NCBI GenBank assembly: GCA_025354865.1 | Contig: JANXMB010000006.1 | Location: forward strand, 1-42,297 | Direction of reading: 5' to 3' | Length of the DNA: 42,297 nt | Source: Acetobacteraceae bacterium | GTDB lineage: Bacteria > Pseudomonadota > Alphaproteobacteria > Acetobacterales > Acetobacteraceae | Shown: in pieces, positions 11,167-18,209 of the stretch | Numbering within the stretch: the first letter of the stretch is position 1 | How the letters are laid out: the number at the start of each line of letters is the position of its first letter | The notes under the pieces: model-generated | Database searches by the model: none | The model's input: the letters and a program-made list of their open reading frames with translations, nothing else | Told to the model about the DNA's origin: nothing | Translations under genes and position numbers: made by a program

Positions 11167-12012
11167 TCAGGCCTGCACGACCCGCTGGGTCTGGATGCCC
11201 AAGCCCTCGACCCCCAGGCGCATGACGTCGCCCGGTTGCAGGAAGATCGGCTCCGGCTTCATGCCCAGCGCCACGCCGGGGGGCGTGCCGGTGGCGATGA
11301 CGTCGCCGGGATGCAGGGTGATGAACTGGCTGACATAGGCCACCAGGGTCTTCACCCCGAAGATCATGGTTTTGGTTGAGCCATTCTGCATCTTCTTGCC
11401 GTTGACCTCGGTCCAGAGGGCAAGGTTCTGCGGATCCGCGACCTCGTCCTTCGTCACCATCCAGGGGCCGGTCGGGCCGAACGTGTCCGCGCCCTTGCCT
11501 TTGTCCCAGGTGCCCCCGCGCTCCGCCTGGAATTCGCGTTCCGAGACATCGTTGCAGACGCAGTAACCGGCGACATGGTCGAAGGATTCGTCTTCCGAGA
11601 TGTAGCGCGCGGTCTTGCCGATCACGATGCCCAGCTCCACCTCCCAATCCAATTTCTTGGAGTTGCGCGGGCGCAGCACATCGTCGTTCGGGCCGCAGAA
11701 CGCGCCCAGCGACTTGATGAACACGATCGGTTCTTTCGGCACCGGCGCGCCGGTTTCGGCGGCGTGGTCGGCGTAGTTGAGGCCGATGCAGATGTAGTTG
11801 GTCGGGCGCACAACGCAGGAGCCGATGCGCGGGTTGCCCTCCACCAACGGCAGGGATTTCGCGTCGATCCCTTGCAGCATGGCGATTTGCGGTGCCGAGA
11901 GGGTGAACCCGTCGATATCGCGGACCACGCCGGCAAGGCAGCGAATGCCGCCATCGGCATCGAGCATCGCAGGCTTTTCGGCGCCCGCCGGACCGTAACG
12001 CAGCAGTTTCAT
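11167..12012 (-). CDS. fumarylacetoacetate hydrolase (FAH) family protein, possible 2,4-diketo-3-deoxy-L-fuconate hydrolase
   Basis: The 281-residue protein has the FAH catalytic core. YICIGLNYADHAAE is followed by the metal ligands E124 and E126 (DWEVELGIVIG) and D155 (GYCVCNDVSERE), then GPWMVTKDEV, a Lys/Thr-rich NGSTKTMIFGV loop, and GDVIATGTPPGVALG. Family members hydrolyse or decarboxylate acylpyruvates; close relatives are annotated as ureidoglycolate lyase or as diketo-deoxy-fuconate hydrolase. The second idea is favoured by the BDH2-like dehydrogenase at 13813 on the same strand (inference). I use ATG 12012 because AGGGGG lies 7 nt upstream and MKLLRYG is the usual family N-terminus; an ATG at 12036 is less likely. 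Confidence 0.87.
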   Translation of the reverse strand: MKLLRYGPAGAEKPAMLDADGGIRCLAGVVRDIDGFTLSAPQIAMLQGIDAKSLPLVEGNPRIGSCVVRPTNYICIGLNYADHAAETGAPVPKEPIVFIKSLGAFCGPNDDVLRPRNSKKLDWEVELGIVIGKTARYISEDESFDHVAGYCVCNDVSEREFQAERGGTWDKGKGADTFGPTGPWMVTKDEVADPQNLALWTEVNGKKMQNGSTKTMIFGVKTLVAYVSQFITLHPGDVIATGTPPGVALGMKPEPIFLQPGDVMRLGVEGLGIQTQRVVQA

Positions 12013-12073
12013 GGATTCCCCCTTCGCAGTGAACAAAGCGCCAGCCCGCCATCGCTCGGCCGTCGCGCCTTAA

Positions 12074-12117
12074 TGCCGCATTCCCGGCAGGAGAAACAGC
12101 CGGGCGGCAGATTTTTT
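12074..12117 (+). terminator. terminator-like hairpin upstream of the TIR gene
   Basis: TGCCG (12074-12078) pairs with CGGCA (12105-12109), and CCCGGC (12083-12088) pairs with GCCGGG (12099-12104). A run of six T follows at 12112-12117. Read on the plus strand this is a good intrinsic terminator, but no plus-strand gene lies directly upstream. It may insulate the TIR gene from read-through or act as a leader attenuator. The remaining gap to 12219 holds G-rich and C-rich runs and no clear promoter. Confidence 0.5.
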
Positions 12118-12219
12118 AACGGGGGGGTGGAGCGGGGGGCTATTCCCCGGCCTGCGGCCTTGCCATAGGTTGCGATAACGACCCGGAGACCAGGCGCCCA
12201 CAGGAGTTGTTCGCCCGTC

Positions 12220-12732
12220 ATGGCGCTGCCGCCGATAGGATTTTGGAGTTACACCAGCACCGACGACAGCGCGTCGCAGGGGCGTTTGAGCGGCCTGCGC
12301 GTCTTGTTGGCCGCACAACTGCAACAATCCGTCGGTAAGACGAAAGTCCGGATATTCCAGGACGTCGCCGCGATTCCACCCGGTACCGGCTGGGAAGCCC
12401 AGATCGAGGCGGCTTTGCAAGATGCATCGTTCTTTATTCCCATCGTTACCCCTGGTTTTCTTCAAAGCGAGTGGTGCAATCGGGAAGTCGCCCGGTTTCG
12501 CCAGATCATGGAAGCACGCGGTCGCGACGATTTGATTTTGCCGATCCATTACTGGGATGTGGACGCCTTCGACAGCACGCGCGCCTCGGAATGTTTCGAC
12601 CCCGAGGTTTATCGCTACCTCAGCACCCGTCCGTGGGTCGATTTCCGCAGGTTGAACCTACGCGATCCCACCAGCGAGGATGTGCAGGCGAAGCTGGCCG
12701 AGGTGCGGGAAGGGGTTTTACAGGCGCTCTAA
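12220..12732 (+). CDS. TIR-domain protein
   Basis: The 170-residue protein is almost only a TIR domain. It has box 1 GFWSYTSTDD (residues 7-16), the BB-loop region RIFQDVAAIPPGTGWEAQIEAAL (44-66), the central strand ASFFIPIVTPGFLQSEWC (69-86), and E89 in SEWCNRE, which sits where TIR NADases carry their catalytic glutamate. Bacterial TIR proteins cleave or process NAD+ and often serve as immune effectors; this activity is inferred. The sensor or signal is not in this gene. It ends in TAA, yet the frame continues without shift into the FGE-like gene, so both may be halves of one protein. AGGAG lies 13 nt before the ATG, rather far. The gene is flanked by sugar-acid genes on the opposite strand, which suggests insertion. 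Confidence 0.85.
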   Translation: MALPPIGFWSYTSTDDSASQGRLSGLRVLLAAQLQQSVGKTKVRIFQDVAAIPPGTGWEAQIEAALQDASFFIPIVTPGFLQSEWCNREVARFRQIMEARGRDDLILPIHYWDVDAFDSTRASECFDPEVYRYLSTRPWVDFRRLNLRDPTSEDVQAKLAEVREGVLQAL

Positions 12733-12747
12733 CGGGAGATGCCGGCG

Positions 12748-13791
12748 GTGCCCGAGGCGTCCGACCCGCCGAAAGTGGAATCGGCGGCGGCTGAGCCGGA
12801 TGCGACGGTACGGCTCGAGCAGGTTGCGAAACCTCCTAAACTGCCGTGGCGTCCTCGGATGCTGGCCTTGGTCGTGCTAGTGGTAGTGGTCGCACTGATG
12901 GCGATCAGGTCGCAGTTCGCACCAAGCGCACTCGAACCGGAAATGGTGCATATTCCCGCCGGACGGTTCACGATGGGTCCGGCGCCGGGCGAACAGGAGC
13001 GGGAGCGAGTGCCCGCCTTAATTTGGCATCGGGAACTACCCCAACACGAAGTGAAATTCGCCAAGGATTTCCTGCTGGCTAACTACACGGTTACGCGCGC
13101 CGAATTTTCCAGGTTCGTGGCCGAAACCGGCCCGAGACCGCCGGGCGGCTGCGCTACTTTCGAAAAGGACAGGAACGAACAATACGGTTGGGAAACGCAC
13201 GAGGAGCGGGATTGGCGCAATCCCGGATTCCCACAAACCGACCACGACCCCGTCGTCTGTGTCGATAGCAGGGATGCCGAAGACTACATCGCTTGGCTCA
13301 ACAACGAGACCGGTCTGAACTTCCGATTGCCGACCGAGGCAGAGTGGGAATATGCGGCCCGGGCCGGCACAAAAACTGCGCGCTATTGGGGCGAGGGCCG
13401 GGACAGGGCGTGTATCTATGCCAATGTGTCGGATCTCACCCTGGCCAAGGAACAAAGTCTGCTCCACCCCAATCCGGAAGAGTATTTACCATGCGGCGAC
13501 GGGTACGCTTTCACGTCCCCGGTCGGCGCCTTCAAACCCAATGGTTTCGGACTTTACGATATGCTTGGTAACGTCCAACAATGGATTTCCGACCCCTGGC
13601 ACGCCAGTTACAACGGTGCGCCATCGGATGGCTCGACCTGGGTTAGTGGCGGCGATGAAATATTTGGTACCGTCCGTGGCAGCTCCTGGAACGCTATTCC
13701 TAGGAACGTACGCGCGGCCGATCGCTCTTCGTCCCCCACCGGATTCCGGGTCAGCGATATCGGCTTCCGAGTAGCTCGAAGCCTTCCATAA
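12748..13791 (+). CDS. membrane-anchored FGE-sulfatase (SUMF1/EgtB/PvdO-type) domain protein
   Basis: A Pro/Glu-rich stretch is followed by a hydrophobic anchor (MLALVVLVVVVALMAI, about residues 38-53) and then an FGE-type domain starting MVHIPAGRFTMG. The usual segments follow: QHEVKFAKDFLLANYTVTRAEF, DPVVCVDSRDAEDYIAWLN, FRLPTEAEWEYAARAG, NGFGLYDMLGNVQQWISD, RGSSW and GFRVAR. In true formylglycine-generating enzymes two cysteines follow RGGSY; here RGSSWNAIPRNV has Ala and Val, so sulfatase activation is unlikely and a binding or sensor role is more plausible. GTG 12748 has GGGAG 9 nt upstream; ATG 12739 in the same frame is the alternative. The domain would face the periplasm if the anchor is a signal anchor. 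The gene is in frame with the TIR gene across one TAA. Confidence 0.83.
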   Translation: MPEASDPPKVESAAAEPDATVRLEQVAKPPKLPWRPRMLALVVLVVVVALMAIRSQFAPSALEPEMVHIPAGRFTMGPAPGEQERERVPALIWHRELPQHEVKFAKDFLLANYTVTRAEFSRFVAETGPRPPGGCATFEKDRNEQYGWETHEERDWRNPGFPQTDHDPVVCVDSRDAEDYIAWLNNETGLNFRLPTEAEWEYAARAGTKTARYWGEGRDRACIYANVSDLTLAKEQSLLHPNPEEYLPCGDGYAFTSPVGAFKPNGFGLYDMLGNVQQWISDPWHASYNGAPSDGSTWVSGGDEIFGTVRGSSWNAIPRNVRAADRSSSPTGFRVSDIGFRVARSLP

Positions 13792-13812
13792 CGAGCGCCC
13801 CCCAACCTCCCC

Positions 13813-14559
13813 CTACAACGTCAGCCCGCCGTCGATCACCATCGCCTGACCCGTAATGAACTGCGCCGCATCGGACGCCAGATACACCGCCAAAGCCGCA
13901 ATTTCCTCGGCCGAGCCCAGCCGTCCCATCGGTTGCCGCGCCACAAAGGCCGCGTGGGCAGCTTCGACCGAGCCGGCGGCGGTGGCGTTGGTGGCGATGC
14001 GCTCGTCGAGGCTGGGGGTATGGACCGTGCCGGGACACAAACAATTGCAACGTATCCCCTGCGTCACGTAATCCGTGGCAACCGAACGGGTCATGCCGAC
14101 AACGGCGGCCTTCGACGCACTGTAGACAAACCGCGACGGCACGCCCTTCAACGACGACGCCACCGACGCCATATTGATAATGACCCCGTATCGACGTTCC
14201 ACCATGCCCGGCAGAAACGCCCGCATCGTCCGAAACATCGACCGGCAATTCAGCTCGAACGCGAATTCCCAATCCTGCTCGGTTGCCTCCAGCAACGTGC
14301 CCTGATGCACGAACCCCGCGCAGTTGAACAAAATATCCACCGGCCCCGCATCCGCCGCCGCCGCTGCGATCGCTGCGGGGTCGAGGACATTCAGCGCCGC
14401 CGTCCGAATGCCCGGCGCCGTCAGATCGGCCAGTTTCGCCGCGTTCAGGTCGGTGGCGATCACCTGCGCCCCGGCGGCGGCAAAGGCCAGCGCGGTGGCG
14501 CGCCCGATCCCCTGCGCCGCAGCGGTCACGAAAGCGGTCTTGCCGGAAAGACTGGTCAT
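13813..14559 (-). CDS. SDR-family dehydrogenase, BDH2 / 2-keto-3-deoxy-L-fuconate dehydrogenase-like
   Basis: The 248-residue protein has the NAD-binding TAAAQGIG (12-19), D37 for NAD preference (ATDLN), the NCAG motif (79-82), and the catalytic S132, Y146 and K150 (YSASK). Long stretches (GFVHQGTLLE, YGVIINMASVASSLKGV, QGIRCNCLCPGTV, TPSLDERI) closely follow human BDH2/DHRS6 as I remember it, including the Arg just before the catalytic Tyr (R143). The bacterial relatives oxidise 2-keto-3-deoxy-L-fuconate to the 2,4-diketo acid, the substrate of an FAH-family hydrolase like the one at 11167-12012. The pathway assignment is inference; fuconate dehydratase is not in the window. ATG 14559 gives the normal SDR length; the open frame upstream is not family sequence. 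Confidence 0.88.
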   Translation of the reverse strand: MTSLSGKTAFVTAAAQGIGRATALAFAAAGAQVIATDLNAAKLADLTAPGIRTAALNVLDPAAIAAAAADAGPVDILFNCAGFVHQGTLLEATEQDWEFAFELNCRSMFRTMRAFLPGMVERRYGVIINMASVASSLKGVPSRFVYSASKAAVVGMTRSVATDYVTQGIRCNCLCPGTVHTPSLDERIATNATAAGSVEAAHAAFVARQPMGRLGSAEEIAALAVYLASDAAQFITGQAMVIDGGLTL

Positions 14560-14709
14560 GCGCGGAGTCCTCAATGTCTCGGTTGCGATGTGCCGGGTGC
14601 GGCAGCGGCGGTCAAATTTGCCATGAAGTCGCCCCAGTCGCGTTGTAACACTAACGCATTGCAACAGTAGTGCGGCGGGGCGCGGTTTGTCCCCATTCGG
14701 AGTAATGCG

Positions 14710-15201
14710 ATGCGGCGGGCCCTGACCATATTGGCTGCGATTTTGCCGCTGGCCGGCTGCTACGTGGCGCCCGGCGGCTACGGCCAGCCGGCCTACCCCT
14801 ACGGCGCCCAGGCGGATTATTACCCCGGCTACGATTATAACGGTGGCGCACCGTACATGGCCTACGAAGGCTCCCAGGTTCCGCTGATTTTCGTCGGCGG
14901 TTTCTGGGGCTACCACGATCGGGAAGGCCATTTCCGTCGCGCTCCGGCCGGGGTGGAACGGCATTTGGAATCGCGCCATCCGCGCGGCGAGGGCGCCCGT
15001 TCTTATGGCGGGCAAGCCTATGCCCCGGTCAGTCATAACGGAAACGCGCCGAGTTCGTACGGTGGCGCCCGCCCGCAAACGCACCAGAATGCCGCCGCCC
15101 CGGTTGCCCGTTCGGCCCCGGCTGCGCAAGGCGGATCGGCGCCTCGGCAGGAAGACCGTCGCGGCGATCGCCGTTGCCCGCACGGCGAGAATCGCTGCTG
15201 A
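14710..15201 (+). CDS. predicted lipoprotein, Tyr/Gly/Pro-rich
   Basis: The 163-residue protein has a lipoprotein signal: MRR, a hydrophobic stretch and the lipobox LAGC with C17. The mature part is rich in Gly, Tyr and Pro (GYGQPAYPYG), then has a compact VPLIFVGGFWGYHDREGHFRRAP core similar to short repeats seen in envelope lipoproteins, and a disordered, Ala/Pro/Arg-rich C-terminus ending in two cysteines. No enzyme motif is visible and the function is unknown. CGGAG stands 7 nt before the ATG. A dyad, GTTGTAA / TTGCAAC at 14642-14665 (one wobble pair), lies upstream and could be an operator. Confidence 0.65.
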   Translation: MRRALTILAAILPLAGCYVAPGGYGQPAYPYGAQADYYPGYDYNGGAPYMAYEGSQVPLIFVGGFWGYHDREGHFRRAPAGVERHLESRHPRGEGARSYGGQAYAPVSHNGNAPSSYGGARPQTHQNAAAPVARSAPAAQGGSAPRQEDRRGDRRCPHGENRC

Positions 15202-15284
15202 GGCCATGGGACCGGGGCCTTTGCCGCGATCGCGCCGCGTGGCAACCTCGGGTTATCGGCTTTGCGAACAGGCGTGTCGGATCG

Positions 15285-16709
15285 ATGACGGTCGAGTTTC
15301 TCTATAGCGTCCACGGCACCGCGCTGGTCTACGATCCCCTCCAGGATCGGCTGGTGCAGGCCGCTGGACCGCATGCGCCGCGCAATGCCGGGCTGGCGAC
15401 GGACGATGGCGTCTGCCGCTTGGTCTATCGCGACGGCGACGTTTGGCGCCCGCTGGGGGCGCTGGACCGCGACGGGCATATCGGCAAAGTAGCCGACGGC
15501 GCGCCGCCTTTGCTGCTGCGTCGGTATCGACATATGAACGATCTGATATCGATCGAGGGCAATGGCGTCTGCCTCGGTGCGCCGGCCGATGGCAGCGTCG
15601 TGCTCGCACGGCAAACCGCCGGCCAGACCGAGGCTTTCTATCCGATCGACCCCGCCGATGCCGCCTTCCTCGACGAAATCGCCGACCGCATTTGGATCGC
15701 CTCGGGCAGCGGATTGGTGGCAAAGATCGGCGATCCCATCCACGGCATCGCCATCGTGCGGGATTTTCACGCCCGCATCGGCCTGCTCTACATCCCCATT
15801 CGCGACCTTCTCGCCGCTCGGCATCGCCGGTTTCGCGGCGGCTGGTCGATCGTTTACGACCATTGGCGGGTCGAACATCTGATACCGTTCCGGCCGCTGA
15901 TCTATATGATTGCGTACGGAAAACAGGAAATATTCGAAACCATGGCTTTGCTGCTGCAAACCCTGTGGGAATTCGGCCAATACGATGGCGAGGTGCTGAT
16001 TTTCAGCGATCGCGATTTGGCAGCATTGCAACCGTATATCCCGCCGGATTTGCGGGCGAAAACCAAGGCTGCGACCGCCCCGGTGCGCGACATCACCGAT
16101 ATGATGGCGATCAAGTATCGTATTTGCGATATGCCCGAACTCGATGCGTACAGGCCGTTGCTGTATCTGGATACCGATATCGTCTGCAACGCACCGATCG
16201 AGCCGTTGCTGCGCATTCTAGCCCGCACGCAGCGCATTTGTGTGCCGCTGGAACTCGATCTACGCGGCGCGCATAATTATTACGGATCGCTGCTGTTCGC
16301 GACCGATACCGCCGCGCCGATCCGCAACGATCGCGGCTTTTCCGCCGGTCTGCTCGGCATTCCCAGCACCGAAATCGCCCGCCAAACCTTTCCCCTCATC
16401 CTCGATTCCATGTTCGGCTTAGCGCGTCAGCAACCACGCCGGGAGTCGATGGACTCCATCTTCTACGATCAAGGCATCGCCAATTACGTGATGCATAAAA
16501 CCGATGCGGCGGACTTCGATATCATGACCCAGCATGTCGTCACGCCCGTCGATTTCCATCGCCCATTGAGCACGATCGAACGCCGCGGGTTCGCGCATTT
16601 TTGCGGCGGAGTCGGCGATGCCCAACTGAAACTATCGGCCATGCGCGCCTACGTGGCGCACCTGCGCGAAGGCCCACAGAGTACGATAACCGCCGATCGA
16701 AACGAATAA
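15285..16709 (+). CDS. GT8-like glycosyltransferase with an uncharacterised N-terminal region
   Basis: The 474-residue protein has, in its second half, a GT-A type core with the DxD motif in YRPLLYLDTDIVCNAPIEPLLR (about residues 285-306), preceded by YDGEVLIFSDRDLAALQPY and followed by RGFSAGLLGIPSTEIA and MDSIFYDQGIANYVMH, as in glycogenin/LgtC-like family 8 enzymes that transfer sugars from nucleotide donors with retention. The first 200 residues are not recognised; they contain short, repeated beta-like segments (GTALVYDPLQDRLV, DGVCRLVYRDGDVWRPL, GNGVCLGAPADGSVVL) suggesting a lectin-like or beta-propeller fold. I chose ATG 15285 because this N-terminus begins cleanly there; the frame upstream overlaps the lipoprotein gene. 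Acceptor and sugar are unknown. Confidence 0.72.
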   Translation: MTVEFLYSVHGTALVYDPLQDRLVQAAGPHAPRNAGLATDDGVCRLVYRDGDVWRPLGALDRDGHIGKVADGAPPLLLRRYRHMNDLISIEGNGVCLGAPADGSVVLARQTAGQTEAFYPIDPADAAFLDEIADRIWIASGSGLVAKIGDPIHGIAIVRDFHARIGLLYIPIRDLLAARHRRFRGGWSIVYDHWRVEHLIPFRPLIYMIAYGKQEIFETMALLLQTLWEFGQYDGEVLIFSDRDLAALQPYIPPDLRAKTKAATAPVRDITDMMAIKYRICDMPELDAYRPLLYLDTDIVCNAPIEPLLRILARTQRICVPLELDLRGAHNYYGSLLFATDTAAPIRNDRGFSAGLLGIPSTEIARQTFPLILDSMFGLARQQPRRESMDSIFYDQGIANYVMHKTDAADFDIMTQHVVTPVDFHRPLSTIERRGFAHFCGGVGDAQLKLSAMRAYVAHLREGPQSTITADRNE

Positions 16710-16719
16710 AAGTTTTTTG

Positions 16720-16741
16720 GTTCTTTTTTTCAAAAAAGAAC
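16720..16741. terminator. AT-rich hairpin after the glycosyltransferase gene
   Basis: GTTCTTTTTT and AAAAAAGAAC pair around TC, 10 nt after the stop codon at 16709. It resembles the neighbouring palindrome at 16752 in design but differs in sequence. It is probably a terminator. Confidence 0.6.
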
Positions 16742-16751
16742 AGGCTAGACT

Positions 16752-16784
16752 CTTCTTTTTTATAAAAAAGAAGCAAAAAATTTT
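16752..16784. terminator. AT-rich palindrome between convergent genes (copy 2 of a dispersed repeat)
   Basis: This is identical over 33 bases to 1513-1545: a 22-nt palindrome with CTTCTTTTTT / AAAAAAGAAG arms, then CAAAAAATTTT. It lies between the gene ends at 16709 and 16798, which face each other, and likely stops transcription from both sides. Confidence 0.7.
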
Positions 16785-16797
16785 CACTCGTTACTGC

Positions 16798-18099
16798 TTA
16801 GCACCGGGCGAAGCGGCTCAAGCGGTAGGGGGTGGGATCTACGATTGGGGTGTCGCCGGTTACTAGATCTGCCACCAGCCGGCCGGCACCCGGGCCGATG
16901 CCGAAGCCGTGGCCGGAAAAGCCGGATGCGATGAAAAACCCGGGAATACGCGCGACCGCGTCGATCGCCGGTACCGCGTCCGGCGTCACGTCCATCAGCC
17001 CGCCCCAGCTTTGCACCACCTGCATATCCGCAAACACCGGGAATTTCTGTGCGAGCACCGCGCGCCCTTCCGCCAGCACGGCTGCGTCGGGTTCGGGGTC
17101 GAGGACGCGGGTTGCCTCGAACGGGGTTGCCTCATCCATCGTCCAGCGTCGTTTGGTGCGCAGTTCCTCCCACGAGCGGCGGCCGATGCCCAGGCGGATT
17201 TCGTGTCGATTGGCGCGCAGCCGGGGCCAGAAATCGGCCAGCAGGCGGAAATGGTCGGGGCCGATCTCCGCCCGGTTCGCATTGCGCCGCGCGATGGAAT
17301 AGCCGCCGTCTAGGCGCTTGCGCAGGGCGAAGACCGACCCGGCGGCGGTCAATTCGGGGCCGTTGGGGAGTGGAGCGGTGCGGAACACCGAACCGAGCAC
17401 CTTCAGTTGCGGAAAGTCGAACCCGGCATTGCCGGCGAACAACCGGGTCCAGGCGCCGCCGGCCAGCACCACCGCGTCGCAGGCGATGCGGCCTTTTTCG
17501 GTGACCACCCCGGCCACGCGCCCGGCTTGCAGATCGAGCCCGCGCACCGCGCAATCGGTCAGGACGGTGGCGCCCAGGCTGCGGGCGGCCTCGGCGATGG
17601 CGGGGGCGGCATGCGCAGGTTCCGCCCGCCCGTCGGTCGCGGTCAGCAGACCGCCGACGAAATGCGCCGACGCGCCGGGCATGGCCGCATCCAGTTTGTC
17701 GCCGCGCAGCACCTGGGATTGCACTTGGTATTGCCGAGCGGCGTTCAACCAGGATTCTTGGGCGGCGATTTCGGCCTCGGTTTCGCAGAGATAGACGATG
17801 CCGGCCTGGCGAAAGCCGGTTTCCCGACCGATGCGGGCATTCATGCCGCGCCAGAGTTTCAGCGACTCCAGCGCCAACGGCACTTCGCCGATGTCGCGGC
17901 CCATGGTGCGGCACCAGCCCCAGTTGCGGCTGGATTGCTCTCCGCCGATGCGGCCTTTCTCGCACAGCACGACGGCGTGGCCCTTTTCGGCCAGAAAGAA
18001 CGCGGCGGTTGCGCCGATAATGCCGCCGCCGACGACCACGACCCCGGTGCGGGTCGGGACGGTGGGATCGGAATGGACGAGATCGACCGGTGGGGACAT
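16798..18099 (-). CDS. FAD-dependent amine/amino-acid oxidase or dehydrogenase (DAO family)
   Basis: The 433-residue protein has an N-terminal dinucleotide-binding fold, VVVVGGGIIGATAAFFLAEKGH (about residues 20-41), the acidic strand end CEKG, then EQSSRNWGWCRTMGRD, the second FAD contact AVVLAGGAWTRL (about 208-219), and the C-terminal FIASGFSGHGFGIGPGAGRLVADLV typical of glycine oxidase / sarcosine oxidase / D-amino acid dehydrogenase enzymes. The SSRNWGWCR segment is common in members acting on secondary amines. The substrate is unknown. It is divergent from hyuAB, so oxidation of an N-methyl amino acid released from an N-methylhydantoin is an attractive guess (inference). The intergenic DNA carries a tandem dyad repeat. 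Confidence 0.85.
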   Translation of the reverse strand: MSPPVDLVHSDPTVPTRTGVVVVGGGIIGATAAFFLAEKGHAVVLCEKGRIGGEQSSRNWGWCRTMGRDIGEVPLALESLKLWRGMNARIGRETGFRQAGIVYLCETEAEIAAQESWLNAARQYQVQSQVLRGDKLDAAMPGASAHFVGGLLTATDGRAEPAHAAPAIAEAARSLGATVLTDCAVRGLDLQAGRVAGVVTEKGRIACDAVVLAGGAWTRLFAGNAGFDFPQLKVLGSVFRTAPLPNGPELTAAGSVFALRKRLDGGYSIARRNANRAEIGPDHFRLLADFWPRLRANRHEIRLGIGRRSWEELRTKRRWTMDEATPFEATRVLDPEPDAAVLAEGRAVLAQKFPVFADMQVVQSWGGLMDVTPDAVPAIDAVARIPGFFIASGFSGHGFGIGPGAGRLVADLVTGDTPIVDPTPYRLSRFARC

Positions 18100-18145
18100 G
18101 CGGAGGCCTCGGCGGGTGACGGATGGATGCGGCCATCATAGGATG

Positions 18146-18199
18146 ATCCCCGTAAACCGACTATCGGGGGAATCCCCCGTAAACCGACTATCGGGGGAA
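18146..18199. repeat. tandem 27-bp dyad repeat in the divergent promoter region
   Basis: Two copies (about 18146-18172 and 18172-18199) of a unit with CCCCGTAAACCGACTATCGG followed by a run of G stand head to tail. Each unit has dyad ends CCCCG and CGGGG. The pair ends about 10 bp before the hyuA start and lies 47 bp from the start of the divergent oxidase gene, so it could be a double operator for both. It also covers the hyuA ribosome-binding area. Confidence 0.75.
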
Positions 18200-18209
18200 A
18201 TCGTCTATC

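Noticed and set aside
14560-15207. N-terminal extension of the BDH2-like SDR gene
   Set aside because: The extra frame is Arg-rich, lies antisense to a lipoprotein gene, and precedes the normal SDR N-terminus.
18146-18199. Short repeats as a CRISPR array
   Set aside because: Only two abutting copies without spacers; the three 11-bp copies at 38764 are also contiguous.
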